A stretch of DNA of 64,000 bases from Pseudomonadota bacterium (GTDB lineage: Bacteria > Pseudomonadota > Gammaproteobacteria > UBA5335), in contig JAXHTV010000012.1 in assembly GCA_034189865.1 (NCBI GenBank), positions 1 to 64,000 of the forward strand, written 5' to 3'. Below the pieces are notes generated by a model. It ran no database searches. It was not told the DNA's origin and saw only the letters and a list, made by a program, of their open reading frames with translations. Below, in pieces: positions 1 to 10,771 of the stretch. The stretch's first letter is position 1; each line of letters begins with the position of its first letter. A program made the position numbers and the translations under genes.

Positions 1-394
1 CGTGGGCGCCCAGTCCGGATATGACGCCGGCAGCAATATCCGAAAAATAGGATTGTCGGCGAAAGGGTTCGCGGGCGTAAATATTGGAGAGATGAATCTC
101 GATGAACGGCGCAGCCACTGCTAGCAAGGCGTCCCGGATGGCGACGCTGGTATGGGTAAACGCAGCGGGATTGATCAGTATGAATGCCACCCGTTCATCT
201 CGTGCCCGATGAACCCGCTCGACCAACTCGTGTTCGGCGTTGCTTTGGAAGCAGATGAGCTCATGGCCGGCCGCTTGGGCCTGTTGGGACAAGCGGGTTT
301 CGATGGTTGCCAGGTCCGTATGACCATATGTGGCTGTTTCCCGGTTACCCAGCAAATTCAGGTTTGGTCCGTTTAGCAGCAATAGTTTGGCCAT
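1..394 (-). CDS. aroQ: 3-dehydroquinate dehydratase, type II (partial, 3' end outside window)
   Basis: Converts 3-dehydroquinate to 3-dehydroshikimate in the cytoplasm, the third step of the shikimate pathway. Reading from the ATG at 394 gives the type II hallmark N-terminus [16 protein letters not shown], then NRETATYGH with the active-site tyrosine, NPAAFTHTS, and [13 protein letters not shown] with the catalytic histidine. About 131 of the usual 145-150 residues lie in the window; the C-terminus runs off at base 1. It is the last visible gene of the minus-strand run cutA-dsbD-tlpA-aroQ. In many gammaproteobacteria accB and accC follow, and that would be expected just outside the window. 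About 190 bases separate it from tlpA, so it may have its own promoter. Confidence 0.93.
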   Translation of the reverse strand, partial: MAKLLLLNGPNLNLLGNRETATYGHTDLATIETRLSQQAQAAGHELICFQSNAEHELVERVHRARDERVAFILINPAAFTHTSVAIRDALLAVAAPFIEIHLSNIYAREPFRRQSYFSDIAAGVISGLGAH

Positions 395-583
395 GTGAAC
401 GATTCGAATACCCGGATCGAGTTCGCGTTGGTGGTTTGTATGCTACAGGTACGTTTGCGGCCGCCATGAATTTCGGAAAAAGTTCGCGAAATCGCTGGAA
501 TTGGCAGAAAAACGCAACGTAACAGCAGCGAATTTCACGCTATTTTGCATGGGCGCCGTGCGAGTTTCAATACTCGTAGCCGC

Positions 584-1162
584 TCATGGAGTGGCGGGGG
601 ATTGAGCGGCGGGCCGGGCGGTGATCGGAACAATGGCCTCAAGCCAGCCGTCAAGATCGGATTGGTCCAGCAGCCCGGTGTGGCTATCGAATAGGCTTCC
701 ATCCGGTGCGACGATGACAGTGTATGGAATCCCATTGGAGCGATTTCCGAAGGCGGTCGCCAGTTTGAATCCGGTTTTGGTCGCCAGCAGTATGGGGTAA
801 TTGATCTTCAGCTCAGCGGCAAATTTTTTTACCGGTTCTGCGCGATCGACTGCAACGCCGATGACCACGACGTCACGATCGGCATATCGTTTGTAGGCGT
901 CGATCAACAAGGGCACTTCTTTGCGGCATGGGGCGCACCATGTTGCCCAAAAATTCACGATCAGAATCTTTCCTTCCCATTCGGTTGAGCTGCGATCACG
1001 CCCGTCCAGGTCAGGTAAGGTGAATTTCGGTGCCTTATTGGGAAGTGCGGTGGTGGATGATCCGCCACCTTCTCCGGCCACGTAGTAATAAGTAAACGCT
1101 CCGGCGCCACCGGCAAGCGCCAGTAAGAAACCAATTAAAATGCCTCGCACGATATGAATCAC
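584..1162 (-). CDS. TlpA/ResA-like membrane-anchored thiol-disulfide oxidoreductase
   Basis: A 192-residue periplasmic thioredoxin-fold protein, probably a reductant relay for cytochrome c maturation or other cysteine proteins. An N-terminal hydrophobic anchor spans about residues 5-27. An AhpC/TSA-Redoxin-type domain follows, with the active site WCAPC at about 75-79 and the cis-proline loop NGIPYTVIV near 150. The start is a GTG whose bases overlap the dsbD stop (GTGA), so translation is probably coupled. Being next to DsbD, which delivers electrons across the membrane, suggests that DsbD reduces this protein. The exact client cannot be told from sequence. The proline/alanine-rich tail after residue 180 looks disordered. 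Confidence 0.88.
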   Translation of the reverse strand: MIHIVRGILIGFLLALAGGAGAFTYYYVAGEGGGSSTTALPNKAPKFTLPDLDGRDRSSTEWEGKILIVNFWATWCAPCRKEVPLLIDAYKRYADRDVVVIGVAVDRAEPVKKFAAELKINYPILLATKTGFKLATAFGNRSNGIPYTVIVAPDGSLFDSHTGLLDQSDLDGWLEAIVPITARPAAQSPATP

Positions 1163-3039
1163 GGGGTCCGCCGATTGCTGTCAGCGCGGGTTGCCTCCCG
1201 GAGGTGGCGGACGAATTCGTTCGGTTCCATAAAACCTAAAATCCGGTAGTTGGGGAGTTCATCGCCCCGTTGATTGAAGATCAGTAAGGTGGGCGGGCCA
1301 ATGACATCCAGTTGCCGCATCAGCTCTCGATCCGTTGCGTCATTGCGTGTGACGTCAGCTTGGAGAAGCCGGAACGACGACAACAAACTCGCGACCTCGG
1401 GGTTGTTAAAGGTTTCCCGCTCCATCTTAATGCAGTCCACACACCAGTCGGCGTAAAAGTCCAGTATCGCGTATCTGCTTTCGCTGCTTGCGCGTGTGAT
1501 TTCGCGCTGAAGGTCCGCAAATGACTTGATCGGGACAAATTCAACTTCGTTTAGTGTTGCCGACTGATCGGACGGGGCACGCAGGTGGGCCAGTGGCGTT
1601 TGCAAACGGTCGCCACCGCTCGCGGCTGAGATGATCAAAATGACGCCGTAAACGAATGTCGACAAACCCAGCCCCTGAATGAGTTTTTGCAAGGGCGTGG
1701 TATCAGTGGCGCTACGGAAGGCGCCAAGCAAGAGCGCGGTCGCGATCGCCAAGCCGCCCCAAGACAGCAGGCTGATCTCGGCCGGAATGATACGCTGCAG
1801 GAGCCAGATTGCAACGCCTAGCAGCAAGACGCCAAAGGCGGCCTTGACCGTTTCCATCCAGGGGCCAGCCTTGGGCAAAAAGCCGCCCGTGGAAACGCCC
1901 ACCACAATCAGAGGAACGCCCATGCCCAGTGACAGGGAAAACAGGGCTAATCCTCCCAGCACGGCATCCCCGCTTTGTCCAATGTAGATCAGGGCGCCTG
2001 CCAGTGGCGGTGCCAGGCAAGGGCCCACGATCAGGGCGGAGAGCAGCCCCATCACGGCGGCGCCTGTGAGTGTGCCGCCGTGCTGCCGGCGGCTGAGCGA
2101 ATCCACGCGATCCCGAATGGCACCAGGCAGTTGCAGCTCATAGAGCCCGAACATGGATAAGGCCAAGGCGACGAAAATTGCCGAGAATCCGATGAGAACA
2201 GCCGGGTGCTGGGCAAAGGCCTGGAGGTTCGCGCCGAACAGCCCGGCGAAAATCCCGGCTGCCGTATAGGCCAGCGCCATGGCCAGCACGTAGGCCAGCG
2301 ACAGGCTCAGTGCTCGGGCGGTCGAACGTTCTTGTGTTTGAGCCCCGACGATGACGGCAGACAAAATCGGCACCATCGGTAAAACACAGGGTGTAAACGC
2401 CAGCAGCAACCCCAAGCCGAAGAAGGTCATCGCGATCAGCCCGAGTTGGGTGGACGCGATCACTTCCACCAAGCGGTCTTGTTCGGAGACGAAAGGCGCT
2501 GTTGGCTCGGTTGACCCCGCAGGCGCTGTCGGGGCGGTGGTCGTCAGACGTTCGAGTTCGATGATCTGTTCTTGAGGGGCATAACAGATACCGCCGTCTG
2601 CACAGCCTTGATAGGTCAAGGTGATCGGGCCCGCGCCGGCGATGGGCTGGATGCGGATTTCCAGCAGATCGGTGTAAATGTGAGTTTCGCCGAAGTATTC
2701 GTCTGTTTTTGGCTTGCCCGACGGGATCTCGACCCGACCCATTGCGATCAGGTCCTGCCCGTCTTGCTCGGCGCCCAGTTGTTCCTGGTAAAGGTAATAA
2801 CCCGGTTCAATGATCCATCGGGCAAGGAGCGTACCGTCCGACATCGCTTCTGATTCAAGCCGGAAAGCTTCATCGGGGGTCAGAAATTGCCGGGGTGCTT
2901 GTTCTTCCGCGGCGAACAGATCGTTGAGAACGCCTATGGTGAACCGCTCCTGTCCGATTGCTGCTGGGGCATGGACAAGCGTTAAACAAAGCATCCACGC
3001 AAAGTGAAGGCGAACGAGGGTTTTCGTGATGTGGCTCAT
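1159..3039 (-). CDS. dsbD: Thiol:disulfide interchange protein DsbD
   Basis: Carries electrons from cytoplasmic thioredoxin to periplasmic disulfide-isomerising and cytochrome-maturation proteins. All three modules are visible in this 626-residue form. First is a periplasmic N-terminal domain with cysteines in GCADGGICYAP. Next is a multi-helix membrane domain with the paired cysteines in FTPCVLPMVP and GPCLAPPL. Last is a C-terminal thioredoxin domain with WCVDC (cysteines about 533 and 536). I chose the ATG at 3039 because it begins a good signal peptide (MSHITKTLVR..., cleavage after AAIG) and lies 2 bases past the cutA stop. A start at 3072 would overlap cutA and put charged residues before the signal. 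Somewhat longer than E. coli DsbD (about 565). Confidence 0.95.
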   Translation of the reverse strand: MSHITKTLVRLHFAWMLCLTLVHAPAAIGQERFTIGVLNDLFAAEEQAPRQFLTPDEAFRLESEAMSDGTLLARWIIEPGYYLYQEQLGAEQDGQDLIAMGRVEIPSGKPKTDEYFGETHIYTDLLEIRIQPIAGAGPITLTYQGCADGGICYAPQEQIIELERLTTTAPTAPAGSTEPTAPFVSEQDRLVEVIASTQLGLIAMTFFGLGLLLAFTPCVLPMVPILSAVIVGAQTQERSTARALSLSLAYVLAMALAYTAAGIFAGLFGANLQAFAQHPAVLIGFSAIFVALALSMFGLYELQLPGAIRDRVDSLSRRQHGGTLTGAAVMGLLSALIVGPCLAPPLAGALIYIGQSGDAVLGGLALFSLSLGMGVPLIVVGVSTGGFLPKAGPWMETVKAAFGVLLLGVAIWLLQRIIPAEISLLSWGGLAIATALLLGAFRSATDTTPLQKLIQGLGLSTFVYGVILIISAASGGDRLQTPLAHLRAPSDQSATLNEVEFVPIKSFADLQREITRASSESRYAILDFYADWCVDCIKMERETFNNPEVASLLSSFRLLQADVTRNDATDRELMRQLDVIGPPTLLIFNQRGDELPNYRILGFMEPNEFVRHLREATRADSNRRTP

Positions 3040-3041
3040 AA

Positions 3042-3368
3042 CTAACGGGAAGTCGTCGACTCGTCTATCCACGCCAAGTACTCGGGCAGCCCGGCGACGA
3101 TGGGAATGGCGATAATTTCCGGCACATCGTAAGGATGGGCCTCGAAAAGTGTCCGCTCCAATTCTTGGTAAGCGGTGGTGGTTGTCTTGATGGTCAGCGA
3201 ATACTCCGATTCTGTCTCGACTCGACCCTGCCAGCGGTAGACCGATTTTACATCCGGCGTGATGGTCACACAGGCTGCCAAGCCCAGGGCGACCACCGTC
3301 TCGGCGATCGTTTCAGCGGTATCGCCATCCGGGCAATTGCAAAGGACCAGCAGATGAGCATGTTTCAT
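3042..3368 (-). CDS. cutA: Divalent-cation tolerance protein CutA
   Basis: A 108-residue protein of the CutA1 family, small trimeric ferredoxin-like proteins linked to copper and divalent-metal tolerance; the biochemical role is still vague. Typical features are the start LVLCNCPDGDTAETIAETVV, the SVYRWQGRVETESE segment and AHPYDVPEIIAIPI near the C-terminus. It heads the minus-strand group cutA-dsbD-tlpA and is divergent from groES. The dsbD-cutA pairing is the usual one in gammaproteobacteria. Confidence 0.93.
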   Translation of the reverse strand: MKHAHLLVLCNCPDGDTAETIAETVVALGLAACVTITPDVKSVYRWQGRVETESEYSLTIKTTTTAYQELERTLFEAHPYDVPEIIAIPIVAGLPEYLAWIDESTTSR

Positions 3369-3429
3369 GCAATTAAATGACGCGTGTTATCTCGGCGTGC
3401 ATTGTACTGCGTCGCGTTCACTGGTGCAC

Positions 3430-3457
3430 TTGACTCGGTCGGATTAGTCACTATTAT
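3430..3457 (+). promoter_or_regulatory. Sigma-70-type promoter of groESL
   Basis: TTGACT at 3430-3435 and TATTAT at 3452-3457 are separated by 16 bases. Each hexamer matches the consensus at five of six positions. Transcription would begin near 3464, giving a leader of about 75 bases before the groES ATG. The -10 box abuts the CIRCE operator, so a bound repressor would cover the start site. Confidence 0.72.
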
Positions 3458-3483
3458 TAGCAGTCACTCGAGGTGAGTGCTAA
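3457..3483 (+). promoter_or_regulatory. CIRCE operator (HrcA binding site)
   Basis: The inverted repeat TTAGCAGTC-N9-GAGTGCTAA matches the CIRCE consensus TTAGCACTC-N9-GAGTGCTAA with one mismatch in the left arm and the exact 9-base spacer. It overlaps the predicted transcription start of groESL. This is the classic arrangement for repression by HrcA, with GroEL as the feedback sensor. hrcA itself is not in the window. Confidence 0.88.
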
Positions 3484-3538
3484 CGTGTCCTCGACCGAGT
3501 CAATACTACGCGATGGTAGCAGTTTAAGGAGAGCATTC

Positions 3539-3826
3539 ATGAAAATTCGTCCTTTGCATGACCGGGTGGTTGTGAAGCGTTTGGAAGAAGAGCGCACTTC
3601 CCCGGGCGGGATTGTGATTCCTGATTCCGCAGCGGAGAAGCCGATTCGTGGCGAAGTGCTTGCTGTAGGCAATGGCAAGCGTTTGGAAAATGGTGAAGTG
3701 CTGCCGCTGGATGTGAAGGTCGGTGATAGCGTCCTGTTCGCCAAATATGCCGGCACGGAGATCAAGGTCGAAGGCGAAGATGTCCTGGTGATGCGCGAAG
3801 ACGACATCATGGGCGTCATCGACTAG
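3539..3826 (+). CDS. groES: Co-chaperonin GroES
   Basis: The 95-residue lid of the GroEL folding chamber. The canonical start [14 protein letters not shown], the mobile-loop region [12 protein letters not shown] and the end EDDIMGVID are all present. The ATG at 3539 is chosen over an in-frame extension to 3473 because it gives the family length, follows the purine-rich AAGGAGAG, and lies downstream of the predicted transcription start. It forms an operon with groEL 59 bases on. Control is likely through the CIRCE element and sigma-70 promoter just upstream. Confidence 0.98.
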   Translation: MKIRPLHDRVVVKRLEEERTSPGGIVIPDSAAEKPIRGEVLAVGNGKRLENGEVLPLDVKVGDSVLFAKYAGTEIKVEGEDVLVMREDDIMGVID

Positions 3827-3858
3827 GCTGCCCGCTGCATAGATTCCTACCAGATTAA

Positions 3859-5526
<1,668 letters not shown>

Positions 5527-5551
5527 GATCCGGCTTTTCGCCTTGATTGGG

Positions 5552-5585
5552 AAGGCGCCTGGCTTCGGCTGGGCGCCTTTTCTTA
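5552..5585 (+). terminator. Rho-independent terminator of groESL
   Basis: The arms AAGGCGCC and GGCGCCTT enclose TGGC-TTCG-GCTG. The stem extends through two wobble pairs and two GC pairs to a UUCG-type tetraloop, giving 12 pairs in all, followed by TTTCTT. It begins about 25 bases after the groEL stop. Confidence 0.9.
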
Positions 5586-5677
5586 TTCAGAGTCTGCGCT
5601 GACGCGCACCTCCACAGTCGCTATTCCACCCCTCACGTAGGGCTACCGTAGCCCGGCGCTTCCGTCATCTGTTCACG

Positions 5678-6604
5678 CTATGCGGCCCAGTTGCCTGCGA
5701 TGGGGCAGGCGAGGCTGTGGCCATCCAGACACCAACGCATGGCATCGTATTCGACCAGTTTATTGTCGCGGATGAGTCGAAGAATATCGCGGATGTACGC
5801 ACTCGACCGTTCTGAATAGCGGGAGAGGCCGGGTGCCAACGCCGGTCCACTGAGAAACTGGCCGGCGTTTCGCAGGCGTCGGCGTTCGGCCCGAAACGTC
5901 TCGTAGGCCCGGTGCGTATTGAGGTTGTGAATGTAAGATCGAACCGAAGCGGCGGCGCTGGGATATCGAGCGAGCTGGTAGCGGGCATCTTCCGGGCGTG
6001 CCGCCGGCGTGAGGCCGCATCCGGGCCGATAGCAGTATTGGCCGAAATAGTTGTTTCCTTCGCGGGCGAACCGGGATGTTCCCCAGGCCGACTCGTTGGC
6101 TGCTTGGGCTAAGGCAATGGAGGGAGGAACCATATCCACCCGCATCATGAGTTGGTTCCACGCCTGGTGGTCATTCCAGTCGACTGTGCCCAGTTTGTAA
6201 CGATGAGCCAGGGCGTTCAGCCATTTCAGATCGTGACCGCTCAGCGTGGCTTGTTCGCTCAATCGGCGCAGCCGCGCGCGGTCGCTCAATAGGTCGGTGT
6301 TAACGTGTTTGATGTGGCCGTAAAGGTAGGCGAAGAAAAGCGCTTTTCGTTGACGGGTCGAAGTGAGCGCCGCGAATCTAGGGGTTTTTTGGGGGGCTGA
6401 GGCCAGGACCCGCTGCGTGGCACGGACCGTGGGGACAGGTTCCGGTCTCGTCGGTGATTGGTGGTCGGATGGCATCTCCAAAGCGTCGGGAGACTTGCCG
6501 GGATGAGGCGCAATCGCATAGACCATGGTTGCGGTGGCCATGAGCATCATCAGCGCCGAGAGACGGGGTATCGCCTGGGGTATCGGGTCCGGCTCATGCT
6601 GCAT
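5678..6604 (-). CDS. Bax-type glucosaminidase domain protein (putative peptidoglycan hydrolase)
   Basis: A 308-residue protein related to Bax and other beta-N-acetylglucosaminidase-domain proteins (lysozyme-like fold). The catalytic region PPSIALAQAANESAWGTSRF carries the expected glutamate, followed by EGNNYFGQYC and SVRSYIHNLNTHRAYE, all typical of the family. An N-terminal hydrophobic stretch (about residues 15-32) indicates export or membrane anchoring. It overlaps the upstream alpha/beta hydrolase by 11 bases, so the two are probably co-transcribed. Likely acts on periplasmic murein; the cleaved bond is inferred from the family only. Confidence 0.85.
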   Translation of the reverse strand: MQHEPDPIPQAIPRLSALMMLMATATMVYAIAPHPGKSPDALEMPSDHQSPTRPEPVPTVRATQRVLASAPQKTPRFAALTSTRQRKALFFAYLYGHIKHVNTDLLSDRARLRRLSEQATLSGHDLKWLNALAHRYKLGTVDWNDHQAWNQLMMRVDMVPPSIALAQAANESAWGTSRFAREGNNYFGQYCYRPGCGLTPAARPEDARYQLARYPSAAASVRSYIHNLNTHRAYETFRAERRRLRNAGQFLSGPALAPGLSRYSERSSAYIRDILRLIRDNKLVEYDAMRWCLDGHSLACPIAGNWAA

Positions 6605-7508
6605 CGGGCGAGGCCTCCAAGAACTCGAGTACGGCGCGATGAAAGGCCGCCGGTTGTTCCAGATGCAAGAAATGCCCGGCCTGGCTCAGCACCACTTCGC
6701 GGCTGAGCGGATGAGGGAAATCCCGTGCCCCCCCAACATACATTTCCGGGCCGATACAATCGTCCTGTTCGCCGACGATAATCAATGCCGGCAACGGCTT
6801 ACGGGAAAAAAGAATCCGGAACTGAGCGCGCCATTGAGATTGAAAAAAGAGTTTCGCCGGATTCAGCAAAAAGCGGTAGTAGGCGACTGCTTGCTCCAGG
6901 ATCATCGGTTCCTGGAGCTGTTGGGCGACGCGCTCGATTTGAGGGTGGTCCGCAGGGAGACCGGGTGACCATCGTCGCCAAAGCGTTCGGATATAGGCGA
7001 GGTCGCCTTGACGAATACGACGGGTGACCCCGGGCAACTGAAAATAATACATGTATCGCGACCGCACGATCTGGCGGATATTGATGTTCCTGACGAAGCG
7101 TCGCAGCGGCGGAACGGCCGCCAGGATCACGCGATCAATGTGGTACGGATTCGTCTCACGTTGTCGATGGATGCCCGCCAGGGTTTGCGCCAGGATCGAG
7201 CCCCAGTCATGACCGCAGAGCGCGACCGATTCCCCCGGCACAACCTGGGCGAGCCAATCGTCCAGTTGTTGGGCCATCGACAGCAGTGAAGCGTCATCCC
7301 CTCCCGGGAGATCGGAACCGCCGTAGCCGGGCATGTACGGGATCAGGCAGCGATAGCCGGCCTGCCCGAAAGCTGTGACAGATGCCTCGAAAGTATGGGG
7401 CGTGTCTGGGAACCCATGCATCAGGATCAGCGGCCGACCTTGGCCGATGTCAAAATAGCGAGTATTTCCCGATGCTGTGGAGCAGTTTTTGGCTTCGTTG
7501 CTACGCAC
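6594..7508 (-). CDS. Alpha/beta hydrolase, epoxide-hydrolase/dehalogenase-like
   Basis: About 304 residues. HGFPDTPHTF forms the oxyanion-side loop. GHDWGS carries an aspartate in the nucleophile elbow, as in haloalkane dehalogenases and soluble epoxide hydrolases rather than serine esterases. IIVGEQDDCIGPE would supply the acid and AGHFLHLEQP the histidine. I prefer the GTG at 7508, which follows AAGGA at 6 bases; a TTG at 7592 would add an unlikely tail. Substrate unknown. Divergent from lgt, with an inverted repeat between them, and overlapping the Bax-like gene. Confidence 0.8.
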   Translation of the reverse strand: MRSNEAKNCSTASGNTRYFDIGQGRPLILMHGFPDTPHTFEASVTAFGQAGYRCLIPYMPGYGGSDLPGGDDASLLSMAQQLDDWLAQVVPGESVALCGHDWGSILAQTLAGIHRQRETNPYHIDRVILAAVPPLRRFVRNINIRQIVRSRYMYYFQLPGVTRRIRQGDLAYIRTLWRRWSPGLPADHPQIERVAQQLQEPMILEQAVAYYRFLLNPAKLFFQSQWRAQFRILFSRKPLPALIIVGEQDDCIGPEMYVGGARDFPHPLSREVVLSQAGHFLHLEQPAAFHRAVLEFLEASPDAA

Positions 7509-7556
7509 AGGCTGTCCTTTGCCCCGGAATGTCTCATTGGGGCCGGGATTGTTTGA

Positions 7557-7577
7557 GAGTCTATTTAAAGCAGACTC
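7557..7577. repeat. Short inverted repeat between divergent hydrolase and lgt
   Basis: GAGTCT-N9-AGACTC is a perfect 6-base dyad lying between the hydrolase start and the lgt start. It could be an operator for a dimeric regulator, but the arms are short and chance cannot be excluded. Confidence 0.35.
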
Positions 7578-7647
7578 GCCACGAGGGGGCAACCGGTATC
7601 ACCGATGACTCCAGTTTGCCATCGACCGCGTGTTACCATGAGCGCCC

Positions 7648-8451
7648 ATGTTGTCCTATCCGCAAATTGATCCCGTCGCCATTCAAATCGGCCCGCTGTC
7701 CGTACGATGGTATGGGTTAATGTATGTTATCGGTTTCCTGGCCGGTTGGTGGTTGGGTCGATATCGTGCCCGCCGTTCCGATAGCCCTTTCACTCCCGAG
7801 CAGGTGGGGGATCTGGTCACCTGGGTGGCACTGGGGGTCATCATCGGTGGCCGGCTAGGTTATGTGTTGTTTTACGATTTCCAGCGTCTGCTTTCCGATC
7901 CATCGATCATTATCCGCATCTGGGAAGGCGGTATGTCCTTTCACGGTGGGCTCATTGGCGTGTTGATCGCTGCGATCTGGTTTTCCCGTGTCGCCGGGGT
8001 GAGATTTTTCCAGACCACCGATTTCGTGGCCCCCCTGGTACCTATCGGACTGGGATTCGGCCGGATCGGCAACTTTATCAATGCGGAGCTATGGGGTCGT
8101 CCCACCGATCTGCCGTGGGGTATGGTTTTTCCCATGGCCGGACCGGAACCCCGCCATCCGTCGCAGCTTTACGAGGCCGGTTTAGAAGGACTGGTCTTAT
8201 TCGTGGTGCTTTGGTGGTACTCGGCCAAGCCGCGTCCGATGATGGCTGTCTCCGGTCTGTTTCTCATCTTGTACGGTTTTTTCCGTTTCATGGTGGAGTT
8301 CGCGCGCGAACCTGATGCCCATTTGGGGTTTTTATGGGGGCAGTGGCTCACCATGGGTCAGCTACTCAGCGCGCCCATGATCGCCGCGGGGTGCATCTTT
8401 ATGATCGTGGCCTATGCCCGGGCCCGCTCAGGTGTCGCGTCAACCTCGTAG
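7648..8451 (+). CDS. lgt: Prolipoprotein diacylglyceryl transferase
   Basis: Transfers diacylglycerol from phosphatidylglycerol to the lipobox cysteine of prolipoproteins at the inner membrane. 267 residues, about seven membrane segments. The signatures are [15 protein letters not shown] near the start, HGGL at about residue 103, and [16 protein letters not shown] at about 138-153. First gene of lgt-thyA-folA; its 3' end runs almost into thyA (16 bases). Confidence 0.97.
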   Translation: MLSYPQIDPVAIQIGPLSVRWYGLMYVIGFLAGWWLGRYRARRSDSPFTPEQVGDLVTWVALGVIIGGRLGYVLFYDFQRLLSDPSIIIRIWEGGMSFHGGLIGVLIAAIWFSRVAGVRFFQTTDFVAPLVPIGLGFGRIGNFINAELWGRPTDLPWGMVFPMAGPEPRHPSQLYEAGLEGLVLFVVLWWYSAKPRPMMAVSGLFLILYGFFRFMVEFAREPDAHLGFLWGQWLTMGQLLSAPMIAAGCIFMIVAYARARSGVASTS

Positions 8452-8467
8452 GGATGCTATCGAAATT

Positions 8468-9262
8468 ATGCAGCAGTATTTGGAACTGTTGAAACATGTG
8501 CGCCGTCACGGTACTCGCAAGACGGATCGCACCGGTACCGGAACGCTCAGTGTTTTCGGATACCAAATGCGCTTTGATTTGTCGGCCGGATTTCCCGCGG
8601 TTACGACCAAAAAACTTCATTTCAAATCCATCATTCACGAACTGATCTGGTTTATTCGTGGTGACACCAATATCGGCTATCTCCGCGACAACGGGGTGAC
8701 GATCTGGGACGAATGGGCAGATGAAAACGGCGATTTGGGGCCGATCTACGGCCATCAATGGCGGTCGTGGCCGACCCCCGACGGTCGCCATATCGACCAG
8801 TTGGCCGAGGTGGTGCGCGACATTCAGAACACCCCGGATTCTCGACGCTTGTTGGTCAGTGCCTGGAACGTGGCCGATCTTGACCGCATGGCGCTTCAGC
8901 CTTGCCACACGCTGTTTCAGTTTTATGTGGCCGATGGCCGTTTGTCATGCCAGCTCTATCAGCGCAGCGCCGACCTGTTCCTCGGTGTGCCGTTCAACAT
9001 TGCATCGTATGCCCTGTTGACGATGATGGTGGCGCAGGTCTGTGAACTCGCGCCGGGCGAGTTCGTCCACACCTTTGGGGATGCGCACATTTATCTCAAC
9101 CATCTCGAGCAGGTCGATACCCAGTTGCAGCGTGAGCCGTTGCCGTTGCCGCAAATGCGCATCAACCCAGCGGTGACCAACCTATCGGATTTTTGTTTTG
9201 AAGACTTCGAACTGGTGGATTACCAATCTCACCCGGCCATCAAAGCGCCTGTGGCGGTTTGA
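8468..9262 (+). CDS. thyA: Thymidylate synthase
   Basis: Methylates dUMP to dTMP with methylene-tetrahydrofolate, producing dihydrofolate. At 264 residues it has exactly the E. coli length when begun at the ATG at 8468; earlier in-frame codons would overlap lgt. The catalytic cysteine sits in [11 protein letters not shown], with the nucleotide-binding [13 protein letters not shown] after it. The folate site is seen at the C-terminus ([10 protein letters not shown]). Paired with folA, which regenerates its cofactor. Confidence 0.98.
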   Translation: MQQYLELLKHVRRHGTRKTDRTGTGTLSVFGYQMRFDLSAGFPAVTTKKLHFKSIIHELIWFIRGDTNIGYLRDNGVTIWDEWADENGDLGPIYGHQWRSWPTPDGRHIDQLAEVVRDIQNTPDSRRLLVSAWNVADLDRMALQPCHTLFQFYVADGRLSCQLYQRSADLFLGVPFNIASYALLTMMVAQVCELAPGEFVHTFGDAHIYLNHLEQVDTQLQREPLPLPQMRINPAVTNLSDFCFEDFELVDYQSHPAIKAPVAV

Positions 9263-9283
9263 CATGAGGTATGGGAGCTCCAG

Positions 9284-9790
9284 GTGCATGTAGCGTTGGT
9301 GGTGGCCATGGACCGGCAGCGGGGCATCGGCCGGGAGGGTGCATTGCCCTGGCACTTGCCCGCGGATTTGGCCTATTTCAAGCGGGTGACGATGGGCAAA
9401 CCCATCATCATGGGGCGGCGCACCTATGAATCCATCGGTCGCCCCTTGCCCGGGCGGCTCAACGTCGTGCTGACCCGTAACCCCGCCTATACCGCACCCG
9501 GCTGTGAGGTGGTTGCCACACCGGAGGCGGCCCTCGCCTGTGCGGCCCAAAGCGGTACGGAGGAAGCCATGGTGATCGGTGGCGCGGCTGTCTACCAGGC
9601 ATTTCTCGGTCGGGCCGACCGTCTTTACGTCACCGAGGTCGCGACCGAAGTCGTGGCTGACACGCGGTTCCCGGCCATCGACCGCGAGCAATGGCAGGAA
9701 ATCCAACGAACGGACCGCGCTGCGGACGATCGCAATCCTTTCGCCCTGTCCTTCGTGGTGTTCGAGCGACGCTCCGCTCAAAAAGATTAA
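9284..9790 (+). CDS. folA: Dihydrofolate reductase
   Basis: Reduces dihydrofolate to tetrahydrofolate with NADPH. 168 residues. GIGREGALPWHLPADLAYFK contains the acidic catalytic residue, and MGRRTYESIGRPLPGR and VIGGAAVYQAF form the NADPH site. The start is a GTG with GGGAG six bases upstream. Twenty-one bases after thyA, and convergent with apaH 12 bases beyond its stop. Confidence 0.97.
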   Translation: MHVALVVAMDRQRGIGREGALPWHLPADLAYFKRVTMGKPIIMGRRTYESIGRPLPGRLNVVLTRNPAYTAPGCEVVATPEAALACAAQSGTEEAMVIGGAAVYQAFLGRADRLYVTEVATEVVADTRFPAIDREQWQEIQRTDRAADDRNPFALSFVVFERRSAQKD

Positions 9791-9802
9791 GCGTTAGCGC
9801 GT

Positions 9803-10645
9803 TCAGTCGTCCCCAGGGGGTTGTTTCGCTTGGCAGCGGATGCAGGTCGCCGGCGGTGGGCTGGTATCCGAGTCCAGGCGCAAGGCGGTCAGTTCCCCGC
9901 CCCACAGGCATCCCGTATCCAGGGCATAAACGCCGGGGGCATCAACCGTACCCAAGGTCGACCAGTGTCCGAATACAATCTTCAGATCCCGGCTTCGTCG
10001 GTTCGGAATTTGAAACCACGGCACCAATTCGGAAGGTTGAGTGCCCGGTGCGCCCTTGTAGCGCAGGTCCAGACGTCCATTCGGGTCTACGAATCGCATG
10101 CGGGTAAACGCATTGGTAATGTAGCGCAACCGCGAGGTGCCGCTAAGATCGGAACGCCACTGTTTCGGCTTGTTTCCGTACATTTTTCGCAAGAATTTTG
10201 GGGCGCCGTCTGAGCGCAGGACCCGCTCGACTTCCGCCGCACACGCCATGGCCGTGGGCAAATCCCACGCCGGGGGCAAGCCGGCATGGACCATCGTGAA
10301 ACCGAGTTCGGCGTCGTGATGCAATAACGGGCGATAACGGAGCCAAGTCATCAACTCCGCTCGGTCGGGGGCATCGAGGATAGGGCGTAAGGTCGGGTTT
10401 TCCTTGTCCCCGCCGAAGCCTTGATCCAGCGCCAGCAGATGGAGATCGTGGTTTCCAAGCACCGTGATTGCCGAATCACCCAGGGCTTTGACAAAACGGA
10501 GTGTTTCAAGGGACTGGGGGCCTCGGTTGACCAGATCCCCGGTTAACCAGATCCGATCGACCGAAGGGTCGAAGGTCACGCGGTCCAACAATGCTTGGAG
10601 CTCGTCGAAACAACCTTGTATATCGCCTATCGCGTAAACGGCCAT
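9803..10645 (-). CDS. apaH: Symmetrical diadenosine tetraphosphatase ApaH
   Basis: Hydrolyses Ap4A to two ADP. 280 residues with the metallophosphatase motifs GDIQGCFDEL, GDLVNRGPQS and GNHDLHLLAL, and a conserved histidine in the C-terminal half (VFGHWSTLG). In most gammaproteobacteria apaG lies between rsmA and apaH. Here a universal-stress protein occupies that place. Confidence 0.96.
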   Translation of the reverse strand: MAVYAIGDIQGCFDELQALLDRVTFDPSVDRIWLTGDLVNRGPQSLETLRFVKALGDSAITVLGNHDLHLLALDQGFGGDKENPTLRPILDAPDRAELMTWLRYRPLLHHDAELGFTMVHAGLPPAWDLPTAMACAAEVERVLRSDGAPKFLRKMYGNKPKQWRSDLSGTSRLRYITNAFTRMRFVDPNGRLDLRYKGAPGTQPSELVPWFQIPNRRSRDLKIVFGHWSTLGTVDAPGVYALDTGCLWGGELTALRLDSDTSPPPATCIRCQAKQPPGDD

Positions 10646-10771
10646 GCTCGTTGTTTGCTCAATCGTCCCAGGTTAGCGTTGCCGGCGTGCAACGACGGAA
10701 AGAAACACCATGCCGCTATTTGCGTCGATCTCTCGGCGAGTTTTCGCTAAAAACGGCGTGAACCAGTGCCG

